Source of the DNA: Candidatus Microgenomates bacterium
GTDB lineage: Bacteria > Patescibacteriota > Microgenomatia > Levybacterales > UBA12049
Length of the DNA stretch: 56,283 nt
NCBI GenBank assembly: GCA_025451195.1
Contig: JANWKV010000038.1
Span: 1 to 56,283, forward strand
Direction of reading: 5' to 3'
The notes beneath the pieces were generated by a model. It did no database searches and had not been told where the DNA came from. It saw only the letters and a program-made list of their open reading frames with translations. Below, piece after piece: positions 1-7,830 of the stretch. The position numbers and the translations under genes are program-made. Numbering within the stretch: position 1 is the first letter of the stretch; the number at the start of each line of letters is the position of its first letter.

Positions 1-384
1 ATCGTAAGTACCATTTGTATCTGAAACAACATGTTTGTTTGTTACAATAAGGCCGTCCGGCCTAACAATAAAACCTGAGCCGATTGCCTGCGGCTGCTGG
101 GACGGGTTATCTTGCGGGCTCCCAAATCCGAAAATGGAAAATGGTCCAAGATCAAATGATTGCTGACTGGAATTGTCGGATAATTCCTCAACCGTTACAA
201 CAGACGGGCCAACTTTTTTAACAGCGTCTATAGTTACCGATTCTTCAGAGACAACTTTTACTTTTTGAGAAGAGTTAGAAGAAATTCCAATGTTTTGTAA
301 AAGGCTTGGTGTAAACTTTTCCAAAGAACTGATAATTCCAAGGATTAAAGCCAAAATAATAACTAAAATAATTAGCTTTTTCAT
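1..384 (-). CDS. HtrA/DegP-like trypsin-family serine protease, N-terminal part (cut by window edge)
   Basis: Partial gene: the ATG is at 384 and the reading frame runs off the left end of the window, giving about 128 codons. The translation begins MKKLIILVIILALILGII, a signal anchor, followed by a Ser-rich stretch and a Gln-rich linker. It then shows GSGFIVRPDGLIVTNKHVV, the block of HtrA proteases that carries the catalytic His. Family knowledge: HtrA proteases degrade misfolded proteins outside the cytoplasmic membrane and usually carry one or two PDZ domains after the protease; here that part lies outside the window. It lies downstream of the S41 protease on the same strand, so the two may form an extracytoplasmic quality-control pair. 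The Asp and Ser of the triad are not visible. Confidence 0.85.
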   Translation of the reverse strand, partial: MKKLIILVIILALILGIISSLEKFTPSLLQNIGISSNSSQKVKVVSEESVTIDAVKKVGPSVVTVEELSDNSSQQSFDLGPFSIFGFGSPQDNPSQQPQAIGSGFIVRPDGLIVTNKHVVSDTNGTYD

Positions 385-497
385 CTTCCGGTTAATATAT
401 TATTCCAACTAAACTAGAATTTCAAGAATAGCTTAAAGCACCAATCTTAAATTTAACTGAATGGGAATTTGTATTTTTATTTGCGCGTATGCGCGGC

Positions 498-1766
498 TTA
501 TTTTTTAACCAAAACTTCTATAGCTTTTTCAAGCTGAGTATCATGGGACGGATCACTTGGATCAAGAGAAACTTTTACGTCCGGGGTTAACCCCTTTCCA
601 TGGATCCATCTGTTTTTGGGAGTTAACCATTTGGCAATTGTTACATGAAGCCCGGCACCATCACCCATATCCAAAGCCTGCTGGACAGTACCTTTTCCGA
701 ATGACTGGTCGCCAACCAAAGTTGCTTTACCGTAATCCTGCATAGCCCCGGATACAATCTCCGATGCGGAAGCACTTCCTCCGTTTATCAAAATAACAAG
801 CGGAACGTCTATTAAGTTTCCTTGCCTGGTTACAGAAAGGGTTGTTGTATCGCCTCCCCCCATATCCTCGGTTACAACCGGCGTACCTATTTTAAGGAAT
901 TCGCCCGCAATAAATGTTGCGTCTGTTAAATATCCGCCAGGATTGTTACGTAAGTCTAAAATTACTCCCTTTACTGATTTATCGGACTTTAATGTGGCTG
1001 CAAGTTTGCCGACAATTGTTACCCAATCTGCATTTGTCGCGTCTCCAAATTGAGAAAGTCTTACATACATTACCTTTTCCTTTGCGTATTTATTCTTGAA
1101 ATCCGTACTGATTGCATCTATATCTTTAACTGATTTTATCCATCCGAAAACACTTTTTACCGTAATCGTATCGCGAACAATAGAGATTGTTGATACGGTT
1201 TTTGCATCTTTGTGTATAACTCCTAAACTTACCGTTGTCCCTTTAGGCCCACGTATTTTATCTACAGCTTGTTGTAAATCCCAACCTTGTGTAAATGTAT
1301 TGTCAACTTTTACAACAACATCCCCGGCTCTAAGACCTGCTTTTTGGGAAGGACTGCCGTCAAGAGGTGCAATTACGATAATATCTTTGTCTTTCATCCC
1401 GAGTTCGGCGCCAATCCCTGAAAACTGGCCTGCCATTTGTTGTTGAAAATTTGTCTGGGCAACAGGCGGCAAATACATGGAATAAGGATCACCAAGTGAT
1501 GAAACAAGCCCGGAAATTGCTCCGTTTAACATTTTTTGCGGGTCAATGGCTTTTTTGTCGTAGTAAAGTGTATTTACCCTATCCCACACATTCCAAAACA
1601 TGGAAAGGTCAACAGTACCAAGACTCGATGGCGGCTCTTTGTTAATAATTGAAAATTGAGGTTTGTAATTTTTCCAGTCAAGGTTAACTTTATTAATTCC
1701 AACAGCGTATCCGATAAACAAAGATATAAGAACAACCAAGATAAATTGGAGTTTGCTAACTCGCAT
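498..1766 (-). CDS. S41 family C-terminal processing peptidase (CtpA/Prc-like)
   Basis: Complete 422-residue protein. An N-terminal signal anchor (about residues 5-24) is followed by the S41 N-terminal helical region, a PDZ domain (about 115-190, with GIGAELG and SPSQKAGLRAGD) and the S41 protease core. The Ser/Lys dyad is recognisable: Ser333 within GGSASASEIVSG and Lys358 within SFGKGTVQ, 25 residues apart as in E. coli Prc. Family role: trimming or degrading exported proteins from their C terminus outside the cytoplasmic membrane. Its length is typical for Gram-positive-type CtpA. It is co-oriented with the HtrA-like gene downstream (113 bases apart). Substrates cannot be deduced. Confidence 0.95.
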   Translation of the reverse strand: MRVSKLQFILVVLISLFIGYAVGINKVNLDWKNYKPQFSIINKEPPSSLGTVDLSMFWNVWDRVNTLYYDKKAIDPQKMLNGAISGLVSSLGDPYSMYLPPVAQTNFQQQMAGQFSGIGAELGMKDKDIIVIAPLDGSPSQKAGLRAGDVVVKVDNTFTQGWDLQQAVDKIRGPKGTTVSLGVIHKDAKTVSTISIVRDTITVKSVFGWIKSVKDIDAISTDFKNKYAKEKVMYVRLSQFGDATNADWVTIVGKLAATLKSDKSVKGVILDLRNNPGGYLTDATFIAGEFLKIGTPVVTEDMGGGDTTTLSVTRQGNLIDVPLVILINGGSASASEIVSGAMQDYGKATLVGDQSFGKGTVQQALDMGDGAGLHVTIAKWLTPKNRWIHGKGLTPDVKVSLDPSDPSHDTQLEKAIEVLVKK

Positions 1767-1866
1767 GATCTATTTATTATAAATACCAAGTAATATATGT
1801 GCAAGCGGTGATTTTAAAATTTATTGGGTTATTTGCTTATTTGTTTATTGGCTTATTGTCGTATGG

Positions 1867-2112
1867 TTAGTCTTTGGAGATAAAGGGTAATAAAGCCAAA
1901 TGCCGTGCATATTTTATGGCTAGTGTTAAATGCCTTTGGTGCTGTGCGCACAAACCGTTTCTGGCCCTTCCCATAATTTTGCCCCGTTCTGTCAGGAATT
2001 TTTGCAGTGTTTCTACATCTGAATATATAGGTTCCTTTTTTTCCTCACAGAACAAACAATTCTTAGGACTTGTTAGTTTTCTTCTTGGTCTGATTTCTTT
2101 TTTCTTTTTCAT
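1867..2112 (-). CDS. rpsR: 30S ribosomal protein bS18
   Basis: An 81-residue protein with the bS18 core: a basic N terminus, a Cys pair (NCLFCEEKK) and [30 protein letters not shown], recognised as S18 by the RHLxxAIKxAR-type helix. It binds 16S rRNA together with bS6 on the platform of the small subunit. It sits third in the conserved order rpsF-ssb-rpsR, separated from ssb by a palindromic repeat. In many bacteria rplI (bL9) follows; here the next gene is the S41 protease, which agrees with reports that several CPR lineages have lost bL9. Confidence 0.95.
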   Translation of the reverse strand: MKKKKEIRPRRKLTSPKNCLFCEEKKEPIYSDVETLQKFLTERGKIMGRARNGLCAQHQRHLTLAIKYARHLALLPFISKD

Positions 2113-2123
2113 ATATTTTCATT

Positions 2124-2182
2124 GTCATTCCCGCGAAGGCGGGAATCTATTTCTATTGATCCTCGATCTAGTCGAGAATGAC
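2124..2182. repeat. REP-like palindromic element between ssb and rpsR
   Basis: Compact nested inverted repeat. The outer arms GTCATTC (2124-2130) and GAATGAC (2176-2182) are perfect complements. Inside lies an 8-bp hairpin, ATTCCCGC-GAAG-GCGGGAAT (2127-2146), and a smaller hairpin, CTCGA...TCGAG (2162-2176). GC content is clearly above the surroundings. Similar CGAG/GCGAAG palindromes recur at 50049, 50390, 52206 and 54788, so this is a dispersed family rather than an operon-specific signal. It could fold in the rpsF-ssb-rpsR transcript and influence rpsR expression, but that is inference. Confidence 0.8.
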
Positions 2183-2186
2183 TTTA

Positions 2187-2708
2187 CTAAAAAGGTATAT
2201 CGTCAGGCGATACGTCGCCTTCTTCAACAATGCTTTTTTCTTCAACTTTACCACCCTGCTTGGGAGAAGTTTTTACTTCAACTTCTTCCTTTTCCCCTGA
2301 TGATTTGGCCGGCTTTGATTCTTCAGGCTTTACACTTTCCTGCATTTCCGATTCCGGCTCTATTGTTGTCGCTCTTTTACTCGACAGGACAATCATATCA
2401 TCTGCAACAATTTCTGTTGTTGATTTTTGTGCTCCGTCTTGTCCTGTCCAACTTCTTGTTGCCAAGCGTCCGTGAAAGTAAACTTTTGCGCCTTTGCTTA
2501 AAAGCTGGGCGCAAAGCTCGGCTAATTTATTCCAGACAACGACCCTATGAAATTCTGTTTCTTCCTTTTTCTCACCTGTGTCTGTTGTCCAACTTCTGTT
2601 TGTAGCAACACCTATTGTTGCAACAGCAGTGCCGGACGGCGTGTATCTGAGTTCCGGATCTCTTGTTAAATTACCGATTATCTGTACCGAATTTAAACTT
2701 CGTGCCAT
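2187..2708 (-). CDS. ssb: Single-stranded DNA-binding protein
   Basis: A 173-residue SSB. The N-terminal OB fold (about residues 1-108) starts MARSLNSVQIIGNLTRDPEL and contains typical blocks such as FHRVVVWNKLAELCAQLL and VYFHGRLATRSW. An acidic, low-complexity tail ends in SPDDIPF, the canonical C-terminal tip that binds partner proteins of replication and repair. It coats single-stranded DNA in replication, recombination and repair. It lies between rpsF (13 bases upstream) and rpsR and is probably cotranscribed from the promoter before rpsF. Confidence 0.97.
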   Translation of the reverse strand: MARSLNSVQIIGNLTRDPELRYTPSGTAVATIGVATNRSWTTDTGEKKEETEFHRVVVWNKLAELCAQLLSKGAKVYFHGRLATRSWTGQDGAQKSTTEIVADDMIVLSSKRATTIEPESEMQESVKPEESKPAKSSGEKEEVEVKTSPKQGGKVEEKSIVEEGDVSPDDIPF

Positions 2709-2721
2709 AACTAAAAAATTT

Positions 2722-3018
2722 TTAATTTTTAATTTTTAACGTGTTATCCTTTCCCCTTATTAATAAATGTCTTAAGACTTGATCCGTATTAAATAATTTT
2801 CTTTCAAAGTCCAATGGGATTTTATCCCCTTCTACATTAAAACTGTAATAAAATCCTGTTAATTCTTTTTTAATTTTGTATTTTAAGGCTTTACTGCCCC
2901 AATCTTTTTCGTTGGAAATCTTAAGGCCTTTTAGCCATGATTTTACGGTTTCCAGAAGTTTTGTCCGCTCTTTTTCCTGAACAGGGCGTAAAATTAAAAC
3001 AAATTCGTATGTCCGCAT
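2722..3018 (-). CDS. rpsF: 30S ribosomal protein bS6
   Basis: About 98 residues starting MRTYEFVLILRP, the standard bS6 beginning. An upstream in-frame start would add six residues (MIKYIN) that do not belong to the family, so the ATG at 3018 is chosen. The rest (SWLKGLKISNEKDWGSKALKYKIKK, and KLFNTDQVLRHLLI near the end) matches the ferredoxin-like fold of S6, which pairs with bS18 on the 30S platform. First gene of the rpsF-ssb-rpsR operon. Its promoter lies so close that the mRNA may be nearly leaderless. Confidence 0.95.
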   Translation of the reverse strand: MRTYEFVLILRPVQEKERTKLLETVKSWLKGLKISNEKDWGSKALKYKIKKELTGFYYSFNVEGDKIPLDFERKLFNTDQVLRHLLIRGKDNTLKIKN

Positions 3019-3026
3019 GTTTATGT

Positions 3027-3056
3027 ATTTTATCACGTAGAGCTTGTGCCTGACAA
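3027..3056 (-). promoter_or_regulatory. Sigma-70-type promoter of rpsF-ssb-rpsR
   Basis: On the minus strand TTGTCA (3051-3056) and TAAAAT (3027-3032) are separated by 18 bases. Only eight bases separate the -10 box from the rpsF ATG at 3018. A start about seven bases downstream of the -10 would leave almost no 5' leader and no room for a Shine-Dalgarno site. This supports leaderless or near-leaderless translation of rpsF. The prediction rests on the hexamers alone. Confidence 0.55.
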
Positions 3057-3127
3057 GTACTACTTATTCGCAACATAATATATAACGCTATATACAATAC
3101 TACATAATTAATTTAGCCTTTATTTAT

Positions 3128-3155
3128 TTGACTCTAGGATATTTTGTGTTATACT
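3128..3155 (+). promoter_or_regulatory. Sigma-70-type promoter for the HTH protein gene
   Basis: TTGACT (3128-3133), 16-base spacer, TATACT (3150-3155), 19 bases before the ATG at 3175. An AAGGTG Shine-Dalgarno-like site sits just before the start. It fires divergently from the rpsF promoter. Confidence 0.55.
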
Positions 3156-3174
3156 TGTCGCAAGGTGTAATCAT

Positions 3175-4263
3175 ATGGCAAGATCCGGAAACGAGGCCTT
3201 TAAGATAGCAGGAATAGAGCAAATTTCAAGGGGCGGCCAGTTAAAAGACTTTTTAGCTCAGGACCCCATATTTCAAAGAGTTGCGCAATCAGCAAATACC
3301 GCAATTAGAGCAGCCAGACTTGCTCTTGATCATCAACTCGTTATAAATTCTATTCCGGACCCAAAAAGTAGAGTTCTTACCTTAGTTTTTTACGTTTCAC
3401 AACATTTTCTTCATGAAAATCGAAGATCTATCGGTCACGATCCTCAAGATGCTGTTTATGAAGAATACGGGTTTCCACCAGAGCTTCAAAATGCGGCAGA
3501 CAAAGCAGCTAGCAATATTACAGATACAAGATCCTGGAGAACTTTTTTAGATGTAGCAAGAGCGTATAGGGCAAAAATTTTTGAACAACAGCAGATTGAG
3601 GCTCAAAGATTAGAAGAAGCACGCCGCCAACAAAGGACATTAGAAGTACAAACACACCTAGAGCAAGTAAGGGCTCAGGAACATGAGGCGTTAAGACTGC
3701 TAAATGCAAATGCAGTGCCAGAGTCTCTTGTGTTTCCAGATGCCAATCAAGATCAAATAGAAAGACGCATACGGCTTATTAATTTGCGAAGAACTCCTCA
3801 AGGAGCAGCCATGATAACCGAAGAGATGGCGCGTGCTTTAAACGTTTCTGTCCCAACAGTAATAAAAGATCAAAGAGCTATAGATATTAGGTATCCCGGT
3901 GCTATACCGCCAAGACGCCATGGCGCTATTCTCGGCCCAAGACAAATAACAGTTACACACAAAGATGCAATTATAGAAACAGTTGCAAGGCTCGAAGAAG
4001 AACACGGCCCATGGAAGTATAGATGTGTTACCTACGAGATGGTTGGAAATGAGTTGGGAATGACTCCGGTAGCTGTTAAAAATATTGTGCTAGATGATTT
4101 AAACCTTCCGCACCAAGACCGCGGAACAATTCATGCAGCGATTGTCCGGGATACACAAATTTTAAGAGGAGAAGGGAAAACAGATAGAGAAATAATTGAC
4201 CGTTTTGGAAGGTATGGAATTTCTGAGAGACAAGTGAGAATGGCAATGGGGGAAAAACTTTAG
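3175..4263 (+). CDS. Putative DNA-binding protein with several helix-turn-helix-like segments
   Basis: A 362-residue, soluble, Arg/Glu-rich protein with no signal or membrane segment. The middle (about residues 130-180) is a long charged helix rich in Glu, Gln and Arg, probably coiled coil. The C-terminal half holds three stretches that read like HTH units: EEMARALNVSVPTVIKDQ, YEMVGNELGMTPVAVKNIV, and DREIIDRFGRYGISERQVRM at the end. No enzymatic motif is visible. A regulator or chromosome-organising protein is plausible, but I do not recognise the family. It is monocistronic, with its own promoter, divergent from rpsF and convergent with ychF (stop codons adjacent). Confidence 0.7.
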   Translation: MARSGNEAFKIAGIEQISRGGQLKDFLAQDPIFQRVAQSANTAIRAARLALDHQLVINSIPDPKSRVLTLVFYVSQHFLHENRRSIGHDPQDAVYEEYGFPPELQNAADKAASNITDTRSWRTFLDVARAYRAKIFEQQQIEAQRLEEARRQQRTLEVQTHLEQVRAQEHEALRLLNANAVPESLVFPDANQDQIERRIRLINLRRTPQGAAMITEEMARALNVSVPTVIKDQRAIDIRYPGAIPPRRHGAILGPRQITVTHKDAIIETVARLEEEHGPWKYRCVTYEMVGNELGMTPVAVKNIVLDDLNLPHQDRGTIHAAIVRDTQILRGEGKTDREIIDRFGRYGISERQVRMAMGEKL

Positions 4264-5361
4264 TTAGCTGCCTATTTTAAATTCCACAACATCCCCGTCC
4301 TGAATAATATAATCTTTACCTTCAAGTCTTGCTTTCCCGTGTTCTCGTGAACTTTTCCAGCCGCTATTCCCAACAAAATCGTCAAAACTTACAACCTCTG
4401 CCTTAATAAACTTTTTCATAAAATCCGTATGTATTTCCCCTGCCGCTTCTACTGCTGTTGAAGATTTTTTAATTGTCCATGCCCTTACTTCTTTTTCCCC
4501 ACAAGTTAAGAAAGAAATTAAACCCAAGTTGGAATATGCTTTTTGGATAAGACGCTCCAAACCGGAAGTTGTAAACCCTAAGTCTTTTAAATATTGAGCT
4601 TGATCTTCTTCGGAGAGTTCCGAAAGCTCTGATTCTATCTTTGCGCAGATTACGGAAAAATTGTTTTTTGGCAATTGCAAAAGTTGTGAGTATTTTTCTA
4701 CAAGAGATTCTATATTAACCAAAGAATATTCATCTTCCGAAACATTTAGCACAATAACTTCCGGTTTTGCAGAAATAAGGAACATTCCTTTCACCACTCC
4801 CCATTCTTCTTCAGATAAGTTTTGATTTCTCACAGGTATTCCCGCGTTTAAATTCTCAATTAATTTTTTAAATAATGGTTTTAGCGGGTCGTTGCTTTTA
4901 ATAGCAGAATCCTGTTTTTGCAAAGACTGTAAATCTGCAAGGATAAGCTCGGTTGTAATTGTTGCATAATCGTTTTCCGGGTCAGAACTTCCCTCTCGTA
5001 TAATATTGTCGTCTGTAAAAGCCCTGACAACATGGGAAATTACACTTACTTCTCTTATGTGGGATAGAAATTTATTTCCCAAACCCGCACCCTCGGCTGC
5101 TCCTTTTACCAAACCCGCAATATCTACAAACTCCACAGTTGCGTTTTTTATTGGCGGAAACCCAACCATTTTTTCTTCTGTCTTTGTGATTTCTGCCAAT
5201 TTTTGAAGCCTTTCGTCCGGCACCGGCACAATTCCAATATTTGGTTCTATTGTTGCAAAAGGATAATTTGCAGCCAGCGCCTGCTGTTTTTTTAAGAGAG
5301 CATTGAATAACGTGGATTTCCCAACATTGGGAAGTCCAACTATCCCGACAGAAAGATTCAT
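4264..5361 (-). CDS. ychF: Ribosome-binding ATPase YchF (Obg-like)
   Basis: About 365 residues starting MNLSVGIVGLPNVGKSTLFN; the start at 5361 is chosen because the P-loop GLPNVGKST must lie near the N terminus, and an upstream start would add twelve unrelated residues. Other family marks are the switch region DIAGLVKGAAEGAGLGNKFL, the NVSEDE segment in place of the NKxD base-specificity motif (YchF prefers ATP), and a C-terminal TGS-type domain ending IIQDGDVVEFKIGS. YchF binds ribosomes and is implicated in translation and stress control. It has a promoter at 5433-5462. Confidence 0.96.
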   Translation of the reverse strand: MNLSVGIVGLPNVGKSTLFNALLKKQQALAANYPFATIEPNIGIVPVPDERLQKLAEITKTEEKMVGFPPIKNATVEFVDIAGLVKGAAEGAGLGNKFLSHIREVSVISHVVRAFTDDNIIREGSSDPENDYATITTELILADLQSLQKQDSAIKSNDPLKPLFKKLIENLNAGIPVRNQNLSEEEWGVVKGMFLISAKPEVIVLNVSEDEYSLVNIESLVEKYSQLLQLPKNNFSVICAKIESELSELSEEDQAQYLKDLGFTTSGLERLIQKAYSNLGLISFLTCGEKEVRAWTIKKSSTAVEAAGEIHTDFMKKFIKAEVVSFDDFVGNSGWKSSREHGKARLEGKDYIIQDGDVVEFKIGS

Positions 5362-5432
5362 AAGGCTAATTTTAACAGAAAGACAAAAAGCAAACAATTC
5401 TTAGCTTCAAACGTTTGGGGAAACCTACATAC

Positions 5433-5462
5433 TATTATACACTGTTTGCAAACCTGAGTTAG
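5433..5462 (-). promoter_or_regulatory. Conserved promoter element upstream of ychF
   Basis: On the minus strand CTAACT is followed, 17 bases later, by a perfect TATAAT box (5434-5439). The whole 30-base block differs at only two positions from 11337-11366 upstream of a flavin monooxygenase. A diverged copy (22 of 30 identical) lies at 34114-34143. Conservation through the spacer suggests more than a core promoter, perhaps an operator overlapping it. Confidence 0.6.
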
Positions 5463-5588
5463 ATGGGTATAAAGCAAATGGGGGGAAGATACCAATTTAT
5501 ATGGAAAGGAGTGCACTTTATTACCGGCGAAGGTAAAATTCCGGAGGTATAAATGGACAAGGTGTTGGGGATATTATGTTTTAAATAA
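5463..5588 (+). other. Two tiny tandem ORFs ahead of the deacetylase operon (uncertain)
   Basis: An ORF of 29 codons (5463-5552, ending GEGKIPEV) is followed without a gap by an 11-codon ORF (5553-5588, MDKVLGILCFK). The second has a strong GGAGGT ribosome site inside the end of the first, so translation could be coupled. They lie 30 bases before the deacetylase ATG. They could be leader peptides or chance ORFs; no homology is recognised. The rest of the 5398-5618 gap holds only the ychF promoter. Confidence 0.25.
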
Positions 5589-5618
5589 TTATTTAGTATA
5601 ATCAATAACTACCCTGCC

Positions 5619-6584
5619 ATGAAAACAACAAACAGCGAACATATGTATTCAAAAAAAAGGCCTCGTTTTACATTAAAGATGCCGAATAAATCTCTTCTGT
5701 TTAATCTGGCAGCAGTATTTGGTTTAATATTTTTGTTTGGATTAGTCTTGTTTGGAGAATATGAAGTATTGCAAAGACCAGTACCCGCGATGGTCAGAAA
5801 AACACTAAAAACAGTTCCACCGGACGTTAAAAAAACAATTGTAAAAGAGCAAAAAACAGCAACAATCTCAGCAACACTCCATATTCCAATCCTTATGTAT
5901 CACTATGTAGAGTATGTACAAGATAAGAAAGATACAGAAAGGCAAGAACTTAATGTTAATCCAAACGTATTTGAAGAGCAATTGCAAACCCTTATAGCCG
6001 GACACTACACTTTTATCACTGCGAAAGAATTAGGAGATATTTTTGATGGTAACATGCCAATTCCCCAAAATCCTATTATGCTTACTTTTGATGACGGTCA
6101 TTGGGATTTAGATACCAGCGTATTGCCAATTCTTAAAAAATATAATGTTCGTGCAACCGCATATATTATTTCCGGATTTATTGGAACAAATACCGACTCT
6201 TTAACCCCAGAAGAATTACAGGATGTTATTAACAGTGGTCTTGTGGAAATAGGAGATCATACAATAAATCACCCATCCCTCAAGGGCAAACCACTTGCTT
6301 TCGTTGAAAGAGAAATTGTTCAAAGCAAGATGGATCTTGAGCAAAGGTATCATTTGCACATTGTTTCTTTTGCATATCCATATGGATCGTTTGACCGGCA
6401 AGCAATACATGTGGTAAAAGCTGCGGGATATACAACAGCTGTCTCAACTATTGCTGGAAACGAACAAAATAATCAAAACAGGTTCTTCCTTTTTCGAGTT
6501 AGACCAGGATATCTTACCGGAAAAGCTCTTATTAACTATCTCAACTACAAGTGGCCTCAATATAAGTATTATAATGGAGAATAA
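5619..6584 (+). CDS. Membrane-anchored polysaccharide deacetylase (NodB family)
   Basis: A 321-residue protein with a cytosolic basic tail, one membrane anchor (about residues 27-49), a Lys/Thr-rich linker and an extracellular NodB-homology domain (about 85-320). Catalytic motifs are visible: LTFDDGHWD (Asp pair), HTINH (metal His residues) and SFAYPYGSFD. Family role: metal-dependent removal of acetyl groups from cell-wall or surface polysaccharides. It has a close paralog at 19854-20786 sharing the motif ILMYHYxEYVQDKKD. It is first in an apparent operon with DedA (6 bases on) and PAP2, all acting on envelope components. Confidence 0.9.
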   Translation: MKTTNSEHMYSKKRPRFTLKMPNKSLLFNLAAVFGLIFLFGLVLFGEYEVLQRPVPAMVRKTLKTVPPDVKKTIVKEQKTATISATLHIPILMYHYVEYVQDKKDTERQELNVNPNVFEEQLQTLIAGHYTFITAKELGDIFDGNMPIPQNPIMLTFDDGHWDLDTSVLPILKKYNVRATAYIISGFIGTNTDSLTPEELQDVINSGLVEIGDHTINHPSLKGKPLAFVEREIVQSKMDLEQRYHLHIVSFAYPYGSFDRQAIHVVKAAGYTTAVSTIAGNEQNNQNRFFLFRVRPGYLTGKALINYLNYKWPQYKYYNGE

Positions 6585-6590
6585 TATTGT

Positions 6591-7250
6591 ATGCAAAACT
6601 GGTTATTGTCTTTAGCTGAAAGCTCCCAGCTTGATCCTCTCACAGACTTGTTAGGACACTTTCTTGTTCATAATGGCATTTTTGCTCCCATGATCTTACT
6701 GCTTTTCGAAGAATCTGGCATCCCCCTTCCAATCCCGGGAGATATTTACATTGCCTATACCGGATATTTAGTGAAAACAGGAAAGATTTCGTACCTATTG
6801 GCATTTGTGTTACTTTTATTATTTGTTCTTATGGGTTCGTCTATTCTCTACGTCCTCTCTTACAGGTATGGACATACCATTGTTTTAAAATTTGGACGAT
6901 TTATTCACCTTGATGAGAAGAAGTTGGACACAGTTGAGAAACATTTTAGGAAATACGGGCCACTTGTAATTATTTTTGGCAGACATGTCCCAGGTTTTAG
7001 AATACCTATTACCGTTTTTTCAGGAATGTCAAAAGTTTCGTATAAAACGTTTATTGTTAGCACGTTTATTTCTGTTGTTTTTTGGATTTGGTTTTACTTG
7101 TCCATTGGACAGAGCCTTGGAGTAAAAATATTCCACTTGATACATGGTAACTACACCTATCTATTGCTGCTGTTAATTCCATTTATTATCTTTTTTGGAT
7201 CTGTTGCTCTCATGCATGCTAATAATAAGCAAGGCAAACAGAAGAATTAG
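6591..7250 (+). CDS. DedA family membrane protein
   Basis: 219 residues, polytopic. The family blocks are FEESGIPLPIPGD near the N terminus and FGRHVPGFRIPITVFSGMSKVS followed by W-rich helices toward the C terminus. DedA/VTT proteins are linked to lipid-carrier (undecaprenyl phosphate) flipping, membrane homeostasis and envelope integrity. It follows the polysaccharide deacetylase by six bases and precedes the PAP2 phosphatase by twenty. A DedA flippase candidate next to a lipid-pyrophosphate phosphatase suggests carrier-lipid recycling for surface glycan synthesis; that link is inference. Confidence 0.92.
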   Translation: MQNWLLSLAESSQLDPLTDLLGHFLVHNGIFAPMILLLFEESGIPLPIPGDIYIAYTGYLVKTGKISYLLAFVLLLLFVLMGSSILYVLSYRYGHTIVLKFGRFIHLDEKKLDTVEKHFRKYGPLVIIFGRHVPGFRIPITVFSGMSKVSYKTFIVSTFISVVFWIWFYLSIGQSLGVKIFHLIHGNYTYLLLLLIPFIIFFGSVALMHANNKQGKQKN

Positions 7251-7270
7251 AATGATATAATGTAATTCTA

Positions 7271-7753
7271 ATGAACTCTCTGATTATCTTTACGGCACAA
7301 TATGTTTTCCTAATTAGTATTGGGTTATTTCTTGTCTATTCTGGAGATTTATGGATAAAACAGAGAAAAATATTTTTTTCTTTTGTATTGCTTTCAATAA
7401 CCTCTTTTCTTCTCTCATTTATTATCGCCAAGATATTAGCTAATTTTATCTATGACCCTCGCCCTTTTGTTGTTGAACATGTAAAACCACTTTTTCAGCA
7501 TATTGCAGATAATGGATTTCCATCAGACCATATGCTTCTTGCCATGACTATTGCATCTGTTGTGTTTGTTTATAGTAGAAAACTAGGAATACTGCTTACA
7601 GTTATTGCGGTCTGTATAGGAACAGCAAGAGTAACGGCACATGTTCACCATGTAGAAGATATTGTTGGGAGTGCATTCATTACAATCGTTGCAACCTATA
7701 TGTCAACACTCGTTTTACCGATTCTAAAAAATAAGCTCATGACTAAAAGATAA
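7271..7753 (+). CDS. PAP2-superfamily membrane phosphatase (BcrC-like undecaprenyl-diphosphatase candidate)
   Basis: 160 residues with about five membrane helices and the three phosphatase signatures: KILANFIYDPRP (KxxxxxxRP type), PSDH, and ARVTAHVHHVEDIVGS (RxxxxxHxxxD type). These residues form the active site of PAP2/haloperoxidase enzymes, which dephosphorylate lipid phosphates. The short length and DedA neighbour make an undecaprenyl-pyrophosphate phosphatase the best guess, but PgpB-type activity is not excluded. Last gene of the 5619-7753 operon. Confidence 0.88.
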   Translation: MNSLIIFTAQYVFLISIGLFLVYSGDLWIKQRKIFFSFVLLSITSFLLSFIIAKILANFIYDPRPFVVEHVKPLFQHIADNGFPSDHMLLAMTIASVVFVYSRKLGILLTVIAVCIGTARVTAHVHHVEDIVGSAFITIVATYMSTLVLPILKNKLMTKR

Positions 7754-7830
7754 CATTCTCCACAGACTCTAAAAATTGTTTTTACACCTAAGGAGTGTCT
7801 TTGATTTTGTAGTTACTTTTATTACAAAAG

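Noticed and set aside
440-490. GCGCG-TATG-CGCGC-like hairpin below the S41 gene as its terminator
   Set aside because: On the minus strand no T-run follows; the T-run is on the other strand, where no gene ends.
1096-1446. Plus-strand frame of 116 codons inside the S41 protease
   Set aside because: It is antisense to a conserved enzyme, has no recognisable domain and no ribosome site; a shadow frame.
1829-1862. TTATTGG/TTATTTG-like repeated text, also seen near 48711-48735
   Set aside because: The copies are short, imperfect and AT-rich; they look like simple-sequence drift rather than a defined repeat.
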